This document shows positions 36,660-45,658 of a stretch of 64,000 nucleotides of DNA, piece by piece (position 1 is the first letter of the stretch; each line of letters starts with the position of its first letter). The notes beneath the pieces were generated by a model. It made no database searches, was not told the DNA's origin, and saw only the letters and a program-made list of their open reading frames with translations. This stretch comes from Myxococcales bacterium. Lineage in GTDB: Bacteria; Myxococcota_A; Polyangia; Polyangiales; Polyangiaceae. The stretch is from the NCBI GenBank assembly GCA_947473045.1, contig CANJCO010000002.1, forward strand, positions 115,665 through 179,664. Direction: 5' to 3'. Both the position numbers and the translations under genes were made by a program.

Positions 36660-38876
36660 TCAGCGAGGTCCGAACTTCTTCGGCGGCTTGCCGCCCTTGG
36701 CGGGGCCCTTGCGCGGCTCCGGGGTGAACTCGCGTTGGCGGGGCGGCGGCGCGGCGCCTGCCGGCGAAACGATGCGCGGACGCGGCTTGTACTCGCGGGG
36801 CCTTGCGGCGGGGGCGTCGCCCTCGGAAGCAGGGCGCGGCTTGGCGACATGCTCGCGCCGCACCGGAGGAGCGCTGCCGCCCTCGGGCGCGGATCGCGGC
36901 TTGGACGTGTATTCGCGGCGCGGCGGCGCGGGAGCGCGAGGCGCGTCGCTGTGCGGAGCGCGGGGCGCGTCGCCGTAGGCGGGGCGAGGCGCGTCGTTGT
37001 GCGGAGCGCGGGGCGCGTCGCCGTAGCGCGGCGCGTCGCTGTGCGGAGCGCGGGGCGCGTCGCCGTACGAGGCGCGCGGCCTCGGCGAAGGCTCGCGCGG
37101 CTGCGGTGCGGCGTCGAAACCGCCGTCGTCACGGGCGATGGTGATGCGCGGATCACGCGGGTCGGGGCGGCCGGCGGCTTCGGCGAACGTGACGGCGACG
37201 TCACTCGCGACTTCGACTGTCGACGACAGGCGACCGATGCGGATGGCGCCGATGTCGGTGCCCTGGACCTCTCCACGTCGGCACATCACCGGCAGCATGC
37301 GGCGCGTGTCGGCGCCGTGAGCCTCGCCCCACGACACGCGAAACGTGACCCAGGTGCGGCCGTCGTTGTGCGGCTTCGCGGCGCGCGGCGCGCGGTCGGG
37401 AGGCGGATAATCGCGTCGGTCTTCGCGCGGCGCTTCGGCGCCTTCGCCGTAGAGGCGCGGCGGCGGCTGGGTGCGCGGCTGGCTTCGGAAATCGCGCGGG
37501 CCGGGGCGATCGCGCATCGACGTGCGATCGACAGGCGGCGGGATGATGCGAATGTCCGCGGGCTCGCGGCCACGGGTCTTGCGCACGAGCGTGAACAGGC
37601 GCGCGATCGTTCGCGTAGCGTCTGCGCGATCGGAGAGGCGCTTGGCCAGCTCCCACGTGCGATCACCGAAGCCGGGAAACCCTTCCGGATCGTCGGCGAT
37701 GAGGTCGGCCTCGAAGCGCGCGTTGCGCGAGTCGCGAATGTCGTCCGCCGAGGGAATGGCGTCGAAGCGGTGCGAGACGCCGGCGCGGCCGAGCACGCGC
37801 AACGTGGGAACCAGGGCGCTCGGGGCGACGAGCACGGCGCTGGTGCCTTTTTTGCCCGCTCGGCCGGTGCGGCCGCTGCGGTGCGTATACGTATCGGCGT
37901 CTGCGGGCGGCTCGACGTGAACGACCCGCGCGATGTCCTGCACGTCGATCCCGCGCGCGGCTACGTCGGTGGCGACGAGCGCGTCGAGGTCGCCGGTCTT
38001 GAACTCGGCGAGCGCCCGCTCACGGGCGCGTTGCTCCATTTCGCCCGAGAGGGCCGCGACCTTGAAACCTGCATCATACAATGAGTCGGCGATGCGCGCG
38101 ACGTCGGCCCGCGTGCGCGCGAACACCAGCGTCTGTTCGCCTTCGTGCGCGAGGAGCAGGTTGATCACGGCGCCCACGCGATCTTGCATGGCGACGAGGT
38201 GAATCACGTGGTCGATGTCGACGTTGGCCGCGCCGAGTCGCGTGCCCTCGACGTGCGCCGGGTTCTTCTGGACGCGATCGGCGAGCGCGCGCACCTCGCG
38301 CGGAAATGTGGCTGAAACGAGGTGCGTCGTGTGCCCCTCGGGCGCATGCGACATGATCTTTTCGAGGTCGTCCCGGAAGCCCATGTCGAGGAGGCGATCG
38401 GCCTCGTCGAGCACGACCACGCGCAGCTGCGAGCCGTCGATGCTGCCGCGCTCGAGGTGGTCGAGAAGTCGGCCGGGCGTGCCGACAATGATGCCGGGAC
38501 CCGAGGTGAGGCCGCGGCGCTCATCGCGCACGCTCGTGCCGCCGGTGACCGAGGTGACGCGGATTTTCATGCCGGCGTAGAGCCACGCCAGCTCTTCTTC
38601 GACCTGGCGCGCGAGCTCCCGCGTGGGCGCGACGACGAGCGCAAGCGGCCGTGCGGCGCCCTTCGCCGAAACGGTCTCGCCTTCGACGGCCTGACGGATC
38701 GCGAATCCGATCGCAACCGTCTTGCCGGAGCCGGTTTGTGACGTCACGCGCAGGTCGCGGCCGGCAAGCGCCGGGTCGAGGACGGCCAGCTGCACCGACG
38801 TGAGGCTCGTGAACCCCTTCTTTTCGAGGGCTCCGATGAGCTCCGGGCCAAGGGATGAGGGGGGGTCTTCGAGCAT
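36660..38876 (-). CDS. DEAD-box RNA helicase with DbpA-type RNA-binding domain and repetitive tail
   Basis: A 738-residue helicase. Core motifs: SQTGSGKT (I), PTRELA (Ia), TPGRLLDH (Ib), LDEADRLLDMG (II), VSATF (III), FARTRADV (IV), VATDVAARGIDV (V) and HRSGRTGRAG (VI). Residues about 520-600 fit the DbpA RNA-binding fold (WVTFRVSWGEAHGAD to GRLSSTVEV), which targets this group to structured rRNA or mRNA. The last about 130 residues are disordered, basic and Pro-rich, with three to four copies of a YGDAPRAPHSDAPR unit. It resembles CsdA/DeaD ribosome-assembly and cold-shock helicases. Confidence 0.94.
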   Translation of the reverse strand: MLEDPPSSLGPELIGALEKKGFTSLTSVQLAVLDPALAGRDLRVTSQTGSGKTVAIGFAIRQAVEGETVSAKGAARPLALVVAPTRELARQVEEELAWLYAGMKIRVTSVTGGTSVRDERRGLTSGPGIIVGTPGRLLDHLERGSIDGSQLRVVVLDEADRLLDMGFRDDLEKIMSHAPEGHTTHLVSATFPREVRALADRVQKNPAHVEGTRLGAANVDIDHVIHLVAMQDRVGAVINLLLAHEGEQTLVFARTRADVARIADSLYDAGFKVAALSGEMEQRARERALAEFKTGDLDALVATDVAARGIDVQDIARVVHVEPPADADTYTHRSGRTGRAGKKGTSAVLVAPSALVPTLRVLGRAGVSHRFDAIPSADDIRDSRNARFEADLIADDPEGFPGFGDRTWELAKRLSDRADATRTIARLFTLVRKTRGREPADIRIIPPPVDRTSMRDRPGPRDFRSQPRTQPPPRLYGEGAEAPREDRRDYPPPDRAPRAAKPHNDGRTWVTFRVSWGEAHGADTRRMLPVMCRRGEVQGTDIGAIRIGRLSSTVEVASDVAVTFAEAAGRPDPRDPRITIARDDGGFDAAPQPREPSPRPRASYGDAPRAPHSDAPRYGDAPRAPHNDAPRPAYGDAPRAPHSDAPRAPAPPRREYTSKPRSAPEGGSAPPVRREHVAKPRPASEGDAPAARPREYKPRPRIVSPAGAAPPPRQREFTPEPRKGPAKGGKPPKKFGPR
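36941..37075. repeat. In-frame tandem repeats in the helicase tail
   Basis: The DNA encoding the helicase tail contains repeated blocks of GCGCGTCGCCGTA and GTGCGGAGCGCGGGG, three copies with small differences, giving about 15-18-residue protein repeats. Confidence 0.75.
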
Positions 38877-39017
38877 CGCGGACCCATATCACGTTTGCGC
38901 TGGGTCGCGGGGCGCAGCGGCACGATCACGGCGCGCAGGCGTTGCAGCCAGTGGCCTGAACGAGGCTCAAAATGAGCCGATTTCGAGCGTGGCACGGTCG
39001 CTGCTCAATCCGGCGTC

Positions 39018-39317
39018 ATGATCCGAAAACGCGCCTCAGGGCTTGCGGTTGACCCGGACACCTCCGCCGTGCGCGCCATCACGCGCGGAGAGCGCCTCGC
39101 GCATCTGGGCGCGGAAGCCATCGACACTGCCAGCGGTTTGCTGGCCGGTCTCGCAGTCGGGGCGATCGCCGGCCCGGCTGGGGCGATCGCGGGGGCTGCG
39201 CTGGGGGCTGCAGCGGGCCTTTTTGCGGCCGTGACGATCGAGCGCGAAGACCGGCGTTCGGCCGCGCACAACCGCGAGCTCGACGACGCGAGCGAGCCGC
39301 CGGCGTCTCGCGTCTGA
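39018..39317 (+). CDS. Small glycine-zipper membrane protein
   Basis: A 99-residue protein. Residues about 38-72 are a hydrophobic hairpin with GxxxG spacing (GLLAGLAVGAIAGPAGAIAG), the pattern of glycine-zipper helices that pack tightly in membranes. The flanks are charged, with a hydrophilic C-terminus. No signal peptide cleavage site is visible. It is divergent from the helicase (141 bp) and precedes the IPT gene by 193 bp. Function unknown. Confidence 0.6.
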   Translation: MIRKRASGLAVDPDTSAVRAITRGERLAHLGAEAIDTASGLLAGLAVGAIAGPAGAIAGAALGAAAGLFAAVTIEREDRRSAAHNRELDDASEPPASRV

Positions 39318-39510
39318 CCCGCGCCGCCCGCGGCACGAGCGTCGCCGCGTCGAACCGGCAAGTCTCGCGACCAGGGTGGTCACTGCGGTCCGCGCGCGAG
39401 TGGCCCCTGCGCGGGCGCTGACCCGCGTTTCTGCTCGTGATCCCGGGGAGCGCGGGTTGTGGCCCCTTATTGCGTCCGCGTGGCCGCAAAATGATGAGAA
39501 GCGCAAAATC

Positions 39511-40248
39511 ATGACCAGCCGTTGGGTTCGCGCGTTGCTGTTTGCGAGCGCTGCAGGGGCGTCGGTTCTGTCCGGATGTGGCCATGAAACGGGCAGTCCG
39601 TCTCCTTCAGCGGCCCCGGCGGTCTCGCCCGACCTCGTGTGCGCGACCGAGCTCACCACGAGCGTTACGGTCGCGGGCGGCGGATTCGCGCCAATGCCGA
39701 ATGACGTGCTGCAGGACCACACAAAGCTCATCTTGCCGTCGATCACGCTCACCCGAGTGCAATCGCTTGAGGGCGCCGGGGTCACCGATGCGCCGGTAGC
39801 GATTCCCGACGATGCGAACGATCCCGCCGCAAGCCACGTACGCTGGACCAGCCCTCAGTCGATGAATTTCGACGTGTTTCCTGGGCTCGCGCTCCAAACA
39901 GGGCTCTACGACGTCGTCGTCACCAATCCGGACGGGGTCGGAAAGGCCCGCTTCCCAGCGGCGCTCGCAGCGGTCGCTGCGCCCGAGGTCAAAGCTGTCT
40001 CGCCCGATATCCTGTGCAGCGAGGAGAGCGACCAGACGGTCACCGTCTCCGGCACCAACATGCTCATGGTCGGCGCCACCGTGCCCGTCGCGCGTGCTTG
40101 GGTCCCTGACCATCCCGGCCACGTCGCTCTCGGATTACGCGGACGTGCCCGGCGTCCACGTCGAAGGTCGCGTACAGCTTTGCAAGAGCGCGACTTTCGT
40201 CATTCCGAAGGGCGGGCTCAAGCCCGGCAATTTCGACGTCGCGATTGA
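39511..40248 (+). pseudogene. IPT-repeat lipoprotein, 5' part of a frameshifted gene
   Basis: The frame begins at the ATG 39511 (MTSRWVRALLF) with an LSGC lipobox near residue 23. Two immunoglobulin-like IPT/TIG-type repeats follow, each opening SPDLVC or SPDILC and containing VTVAGGGF or VTVSGTN. After about position 40090 the frame switches to Arg-rich nonsense and stops at 40248. The missing rest of the second repeat continues in the +1-shifted frame starting near 40094, so a single-base indel in the stretch GTCGCGCGTGCTTGG splits one gene. Whether this is a true mutation or a base-call error cannot be told here. Confidence 0.75.
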
Positions 40249-40897
40249 AAATCCCTCGCCTGCCGGCTGCAAGTCGTCTGCGAAGGTGTCGCTCGCGGTC
40301 GTGCCTGCGCCGGTAGTTTCGGCCTTGGTTCCTCCCGCGATTTGCGATGACCAAAGCGACCAGGTGCTCGGCATTACGGGCACGGGCTTCCTGCAGATCG
40401 GAGCGGCGCTGCCCGAAGTTGTGCTGGGCGCCGTGAAGCTGGTGCCGACGTCGCTGGGCGGATGCAGCCCGGTAGGCACCTACGCCGAGGGCGCCGTGCA
40501 GTCATGCACGATGATCGCAATCAAGGTGGCCAAGGGAACCTTCGCGGGCGGTGCGTATACCTGGAATCTCACCCAGCAGTACCTCACTTTCATGCCCGTT
40601 GTGATGTACCGGCACATGGGTTTCGGGCGCGTGGTTCCTTTCGCCGGCGTGGGGCCGCGCATTTACCTGATGCGCAGCACAGTCAGCGGCGCGGTCGGCT
40701 CGGTCGGCATTCCGGAGACTACCGAGCAGTCTACGGCGTTGGGGGTCGGCGTCCCGTTCGGTGTCGAGTTGAAGGTGGGGCCAGGCGGGGTTGTCGGCGA
40801 AGTGCTCGCGCAGTGGGGACCGTTTGACCACGCGGCCACCGGTCCCACGCACACCGGCGCGCTGAGCCTTTCGGTAGGCTATCGCTTCACGCTTTGA
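40094..40897 (+). pseudogene. 3' part of the frameshifted IPT/beta-barrel gene
   Basis: Continuation of the IPT-repeat protein: it begins inside the second repeat (VLGSLTIPATSLSDYADV). It completes that repeat and a third one (PPAICDDQSDQVLGITGTGF) of the same design, then passes into a beta-barrel-like C-terminus (FGRVVPFAGVGPRIYLMR, GVPFGVELKVGPGGV, GALSLSVGYRFTL) ending in a terminal Phe-x-Leu, as outer-membrane barrel strands do. It has no signal or ribosome site of its own, so it is unlikely to be made unless the frame is restored. The joined protein would be about 460 residues: lipid anchor, three IPT repeats and a half-barrel. Confidence 0.7.
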
Positions 40898-41000
40898 CTT
40901 CCGCCAACTCCGACCGCGGCTCGCGAGGCGCCGAGAACGCTCCCGGTTGACGCTGGGGCTGCCTCGCCCCGATGATGGAAGGCTTGGAGGGCCGGTGAAC

Positions 41001-42269
41001 ATGCAGCTCGTTTTTGGAGGCGCGACGCGAATCGCGCAGGTGGCGGCTGTCTGCGCCACACTTGCCGTCATCGCTGCGAGCTGCGCGAACGGCGCGCAAG
41101 TGGCGGTGCCTTCGTGCGGCGCGAGCGAAACGGAATGCGCCACGGCGTGCGCAGACCTTCAAGTCGATACTGAAAATTGCGGCAAATGCGGCTTTCAGTG
41201 CGGCGCTGCCGAGGCCTGCGTGAAGGGAGCGTGCGCGACGCAGTGCCCCTCCGCCGACACTCTGTGCTCGGCCGCGGCGGGCGACGCGGGCAAGACCTCC
41301 GGCAAGTGCGTGAACACGAAGACCGACAACAAGAACTGCGGCGCGTGCGGAAAGTCGTGCAAGGCGGGCGAGATCTGCTTCGGCGGCGCGTGCGGCACGA
41401 CGTGCGGCGACTCGAAGACCGGCCAGACCGCATGCGGCGGTGACGCGGGCGCGCCCTATTGTGCCAATCTCAAGACCGACAACGGCAACTGCGGCAGCTG
41501 CGGCAAGGCCTGCCCCTCCGGCCAGGCGTGCGTTGCGGGGGCGTGCGCCGGTGCCTGCACGCAGGACCAGACGCTCTGCGCCGGCGACGGCGGAGCCGCG
41601 TACTGCGCGACCTTGCAGAGCGACAACGCCAACTGCGGCGCGTGCGGGGCGCTCTGCAGCTCGCTCGAGGCGTGCGGCGGCGGCGCGTGCGTGCCGCAGT
41701 GCGCTTCGAATCAGCTTTCGTGCAGGCCCGACGGCGGCGCTCCCTATTGCGCTGACGGCATGAGCGACAACGTCAACTGCGGCGCGTGCGGCAACGTATG
41801 CCCTGTGAACAAACCGGTGTGTTCCGGCGGCTACTGCAGCATAGGCTCGCTCTGCGGTAACAACCTCATCGACGTGGGCGAGCGCTGCGACAACAACTTG
41901 AACGTGCCGGGGGGCGGGCAGGTCTCCTGTCAGCCGTCGGGCAGCCCGAACGCCTGCAAGTTCAACTTCTCGCAGGTGCCGCAGCTGTACTGCAACGGAT
42001 CGTGCTCCTGGGCGGGCGCGCAAGGCTGCGATCAGGCCGACGCCGACATTTACTGCAAGCTGATTACAGGAAGTGCGACTTCGACGGCGTCCTCGTTCGG
42101 CACGGCCACGGCGCTGCCGGTCGGAGGTTTTCCGTGTCCGAGTTACCCGACCAATCTCGGGCCGATGCCGGAATACGGAGTGTCGGTTAACGTCTGGTAT
42201 CAGGGCGCCAGCATTCTTGGCAATCACGGGCAGGGGACGGTCATCAACAAGGCGACGTGCACGCCATGA
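41001..42269 (+). CDS. Stig1-like cysteine-rich repeat lipoprotein
   Basis: A 422-residue exported protein. The N-terminal hydrophobic segment ends at AASC (about residue 27), a probable lipobox. Five to six tandem modules of about 45 residues follow, each with a TDNxNCGxCGxxC core, then a C-G-x-C end, as in stigma-specific Stig1-type domains common in myxobacterial surface proteins. After residue about 300 comes a different domain (CGNNLIDVGERCDNN to CNGSCSWAGAQGC). ATG at 41001 has GGAGG 10 nt upstream. The stop overlaps the next start by ATGA. Confidence 0.8.
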   Translation: MQLVFGGATRIAQVAAVCATLAVIAASCANGAQVAVPSCGASETECATACADLQVDTENCGKCGFQCGAAEACVKGACATQCPSADTLCSAAAGDAGKTSGKCVNTKTDNKNCGACGKSCKAGEICFGGACGTTCGDSKTGQTACGGDAGAPYCANLKTDNGNCGSCGKACPSGQACVAGACAGACTQDQTLCAGDGGAAYCATLQSDNANCGACGALCSSLEACGGGACVPQCASNQLSCRPDGGAPYCADGMSDNVNCGACGNVCPVNKPVCSGGYCSIGSLCGNNLIDVGERCDNNLNVPGGGQVSCQPSGSPNACKFNFSQVPQLYCNGSCSWAGAQGCDQADADIYCKLITGSATSTASSFGTATALPVGGFPCPSYPTNLGPMPEYGVSVNVWYQGASILGNHGQGTVINKATCTP

Positions 42270-43111
42270 GTCGCTTCAACGCTTCACGATTCGCGTTTCA
42301 ACTCGTCACGGCGGGGGGCCTCGCCGGGCTGCTCGTCGCGGTGGCCTGCGGCGAGATTGCCGAGGGGCCGAAGTGCCCAGCGGGCAAGACGTCGTGCGAC
42401 GGCGTGTGCGTGAGCGTGCTCACCGATCCGCTCCATTGCGGCGCGTGCAGCACGGTCTGCGAGCCGGCGAGTCTGTGCTCTCACGGAGCGTGCGCTTCGG
42501 TTTGCGGGCAGGGCGAGTCGGCGTGCGCGGTCGACGCCGGGGCTTTCTGCACGAATCTTCAGAGCGACAACGTCAACTGCGGCGCGTGCGGCAACGCCTG
42601 CAAGAACCTCGAAGCCTGCGCGGCCGGCAAATGCTCCGCGGGCTGCTCGCCCGGGCAAGCCGCGTGCGCGCCCGACGCTGGCGCCCCCTACTGCGCTGCC
42701 ATTCAGACCGACAACCTCAATTGCGGCGCGTGCGGAAACGCGTGCGGCGCGTTGAAGGTTTGCGTGCAGGGTGCATGCGTTTCGGAGTGCGCTCCGGGAC
42801 AGACCGTGTGCGCGGTCGACGGCGGCGCGCCCTACTGCGCGAAGGCCGACACCGACAACGCCAATTGCGGCGGCTGCGGCGTCGCCTGCAACGAGCTGCA
42901 GATATGCGCCGGCGGCAAGTGCGGCGACGTGTGCCTGCCCACGCAGACGAAATGCGGGCCGCCCGACGGCGGAGTGAGCGCAGACGGCGGACCGCTGCCC
43001 TCGTATTGCACCGACGTGAAGACCGACAATGCCAACTGCGGCGGCTGCGGCGTCGTGTGCCCCTTCGCCAAGGCGTTGTGTGCGGCCGGGGTCTGCATCA
43101 GCGCGGGATAG
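42266..43111 (+). CDS. Second Stig1-like cysteine-rich repeat protein
   Basis: A 281-residue paralogue of the preceding protein, translated from an ATGA overlap. A hydrophobic leader ends at VAVAC (about residue 29), a likely lipobox. The rest is five to six Cys-rich modules (SDNVNCGACGNAC, TDNLNCGACGNAC, TDNANCGGCGVAC) with DAGAPYC linkers. Unlike the first gene it has no extra C-terminal domain. Paired surface adhesins or cell-envelope scaffold proteins are plausible; nothing enzymatic is visible. Confidence 0.8.
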   Translation: MSRFNASRFAFQLVTAGGLAGLLVAVACGEIAEGPKCPAGKTSCDGVCVSVLTDPLHCGACSTVCEPASLCSHGACASVCGQGESACAVDAGAFCTNLQSDNVNCGACGNACKNLEACAAGKCSAGCSPGQAACAPDAGAPYCAAIQTDNLNCGACGNACGALKVCVQGACVSECAPGQTVCAVDGGAPYCAKADTDNANCGGCGVACNELQICAGGKCGDVCLPTQTKCGPPDGGVSADGGPLPSYCTDVKTDNANCGGCGVVCPFAKALCAAGVCISAG

Positions 43112-43120
43112 CGGGACGCA

Positions 43121-44728
43121 TCACGGTTCCGCGGGGGCGCGAGGGCGCGTGTCGTAGCGGAACGGCACGTCGACCGGGATTTCGCCGCCCACCGGGCGCG
43201 GGAACTGAAGCTTGTACAGTACATGCGATACGCAGGCGCGCATTTCGTCGTCGCGGATGGTCGAGCCGGTGTCGACGACCTTCCGCACGCTGCCGTCGTG
43301 GGTGATCCAGAAACGAACGACGATGCGTCCGTGCAAATCGGGATCGCGCCGAAGCGCGTCTTTGTAGCAAGCGGTCGTCTCCGAAACGTGCCCTCGCAAG
43401 ATACGTTCGATGACCCCGTCCGGCAGTTGTCCTTCGGGTGGGAGCGCGGGCTTGTGCGCGGCGGCGGGCGCAACCGCGACCGGGGCGACGGCCGCGTCTG
43501 CCGCTTGCGCCGGGAGGGGCGCCGCGACGCTTGCGGGGGGCGCGGCGGCAAGCGAAGGGGCAGCGGCGACAGCCTCGAGGGGCGGCGCTGCAGCCGGCGG
43601 AAGCGGCCCCCCGGTCGCGGGCGCGCGCCGAAGTGAAAACACGAACACTCCCGCGAGCGCCGCGAGCGCCAGCGCGAGCGCCGCGAGCGCGACGAAGAGC
43701 GGCGCGCGGGTTCGGGTGCGCAGCGTCGTGACGGGCACCGAGTCGCCCTGCGGACCTGTGTACGCCGACGCGAGCGGGGTCTGCCCGAAGCCCGACAGCG
43801 GCGGGTCGCGTGGCGACTGGAGGGCGAGCGCCGTCGCGGCGAACGCATCGCGATCGGTTGGCGACGGGGCGAGGCGCACGAGCGCGTCGAAGGCGGCCGC
43901 TGCGTCGGCAAAGCGCGCCGCCGGATCGCGCGCCACGCAGCGTGAAAACCAGCCGTCGAACCCGGGTGGGAGCGAAACGCGAAGCGCCGAGGCTCTCTCC
44001 GACGCCGGGGAAATGGGGTCGAGGATAACCTCGCGCATCAGCTGGGCGATCGTCGCCGCGCCGTCGGTGGCCTTCCAGAAGTACCGCCCCGTCAGCGCGT
44101 GAAAGGCGATGAGCCCCAGCGCCCACACGTCGGCTGCAGGCGAGACGGTGCCCGCTTCGGTCTGCTCCGGCGCGAGCCACAGCGGCGTCCCCATCGCGCC
44201 CGTGGAGCTGGTGCCTTCGGCGAGGAGCTTGGCGATCCCAAAATCGAGGATCTTCACGGTGACGCGCACGTCGGCGCGATGGGCGTTCGCGAGAAAAATA
44301 TTTTCTGGTTTGAGATCCCGGTGCACAACGCCCGCTCTGTGGGCCGCACCCAGCGCGTGGCACAGCTGCGCGCAGATCGCGACGAGCTCGCTTGGAGGCA
44401 GCGGCCCCGCGCGCTCGATACGATGCGCGAGGTCTTCGCCTTCGAGCAGCTCCATGATCAGATACGGCGCACCGGTGGTCGCGTCGACGCCGGCCGCGTG
44501 CACTTCAACGACGTGCTCGCTGGCGATGCGCGCGCCGATGCGAGCCTCCTGCTCGAACCGCCTGCGAAACTCGGGATCGCTCGCGATCGCGGGCTGCATC
44601 AGCTTGAGCGCGCGCAGCTTTCGCGTCGACAGCTGTTCGACCACGTACACCGCGCCCATGCCGCCGGCGGCGAGGGGACGCACGACGCGGTAGTCGTCTG
44701 CGAACAGCGAGTCCGGAGTGAGCCTCAA
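43121..44728 (-). CDS. Ser/Thr kinase fused to a periplasmic AgmX/TonB-like domain
   Basis: A 535-residue protein. Kinase domain 13 to about 285 with AAGGMGAVYV, Lys42, HRDLKPEN (136-143) and DFG (162-164). One membrane helix lies at about 338-362. An Ala/Pro-rich spacer (about 365-440) and a C-terminal domain (about 445-525) follow, the latter with the AgmX/PglI or TonB C-terminal pattern: IERILRGHVSETTACYKDAL, then GRIVVRFWITHDGSVRKV and LQFPRPVGGEIPVDVPF. The start codon appears to be TTG (44726-44728). The layout suggests a kinase regulated by, or signalling to, a periplasmic partner of the TonB/gliding type. Confidence 0.9.
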   Translation of the reverse strand: MRLTPDSLFADDYRVVRPLAAGGMGAVYVVEQLSTRKLRALKLMQPAIASDPEFRRRFEQEARIGARIASEHVVEVHAAGVDATTGAPYLIMELLEGEDLAHRIERAGPLPPSELVAICAQLCHALGAAHRAGVVHRDLKPENIFLANAHRADVRVTVKILDFGIAKLLAEGTSSTGAMGTPLWLAPEQTEAGTVSPAADVWALGLIAFHALTGRYFWKATDGAATIAQLMREVILDPISPASERASALRVSLPPGFDGWFSRCVARDPAARFADAAAAFDALVRLAPSPTDRDAFAATALALQSPRDPPLSGFGQTPLASAYTGPQGDSVPVTTLRTRTRAPLFVALAALALALAALAGVFVFSLRRAPATGGPLPPAAAPPLEAVAAAPSLAAAPPASVAAPLPAQAADAAVAPVAVAPAAAHKPALPPEGQLPDGVIERILRGHVSETTACYKDALRRDPDLHGRIVVRFWITHDGSVRKVVDTGSTIRDDEMRACVSHVLYKLQFPRPVGGEIPVDVPFRYDTRPRAPAEP

Positions 44729-44815
44729 TACCGACGATCAGACCACATCGCGAAGGCCGCATCAAATGGCCGCGTGCGCTGGCTCTGCGGAAAAACGGGT
44801 GCTACTCGCCCGGCC

Positions 44816-45193
44816 ATGGACTCGGAGTCGCTGACCGAAGGCACGGTTGAAATTCTCGCGCTGTCGGCGCGCCAGCTCGCGGCCTACAACGCCGCCGACC
44901 TCGACGCGTTTTGTGCCTGCTTTCACGAGCGCGTCACGGTCATCGACGAATCGGGGGCGGTCACGCTCGAAGGTCAGGCCGCGTTTCGCGCGCGCTACGC
45001 CGCGATGTTTTCGACCTTTCGCGATGTTCGCGCCACGGTGAGCGCGCGGCTGGCGCTCGGGCCGCACGTGGTCGAGCACGAGGCGTGGTCGCGCGTCAGT
45101 CGCGAGACTTCGGACAAACAGAGCGGCCTCGTGCTGGTGCGCTACAGCGCGGCCGAGGGGCGCATTCGCTGGGTCCAGTTCTTTCGTTCCTAG
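44816..45193 (+). CDS. SnoaL/NTF2-like protein
   Basis: A 125-residue single-domain protein of the SnoaL/NTF2-like fold: a helical start (LALSARQLAAYNAADLDAF), then CACFHERVTVID, a buried strand pair, and VVEHEAWSRVSRET followed by IRWVQFFRS. This fold includes small isomerases and hydrolases as well as non-catalytic proteins, so the activity is open. ATG at 44816. The TAG stop is the beginning of multi-hairpin repeat copy B. Confidence 0.82.
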   Translation: MDSESLTEGTVEILALSARQLAAYNAADLDAFCACFHERVTVIDESGAVTLEGQAAFRARYAAMFSTFRDVRATVSARLALGPHVVEHEAWSRVSRETSDKQSGLVLVRYSAAEGRIRWVQFFRS

Positions 45194-45341
45194 CAGGCCA
45201 TTGAAGCAGCGGCCTGCTCGCCGTTCATCTCGGGGAGACAGGCACCTCCCTGCCCGGAAAAACGCGGTTTTTCGCGGGTCTCCACCTCACGCGATTCGCT
45301 TTGCGAATCTCTGGCAGCGTGGTGTTCGATCGCCCTGCCAG
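45190..45341 (+). repeat. Multi-hairpin repeat, copy B
   Basis: The same five-hairpin design as copy A and in the same orientation, but more diverged. The AGCAGGCC terminal stem and the CGGAAAAACGCGG region are kept. The 7-bp stem reads GATTCGC/GCGAATC where copy C has AATTGGC/GCCAATT, so two base pairs have changed on both sides together. It contains the stop of the SnoaL-like gene. Confidence 0.8.
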
Positions 45342-45658
45342 TTGCCAATCGAACCGGACTGGTGAATGCGCCCGGTCGCAGCGTAGTTCGAGAAGGTCGC
45401 GCCGCCGCCGCGGGGCGTACCTGGGCGCCACGTGCTTTGCAGGCGCCGCCGTGAACGGCGAGCTCCGTCACGTCCCGGGGTGGACGCTCGTCAACCGCCA
45501 GGCGCGAGCTGCGCAACTGGACTGGCTGCGTGCACAGGCCGGAATCTTCCGTGATCGACGGGTGATCCCAATCGCTGCCGGCGCGCTCGTTTGCGCGCGC
45601 ACGCGGCCACGCGAACCCTTCGACATCGGCGCGCATTTCGGGCAGGTTTCCGCTGCCC
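45342..45658. other. Gene-free interval
   Basis: About 317 bp between repeat copy B and the DUF2293 gene. Overlapping open frames exist on both strands but none shows family motifs, a ribosome site or codon structure like its neighbours. No promoter or terminator stands out. Confidence 0.55.
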
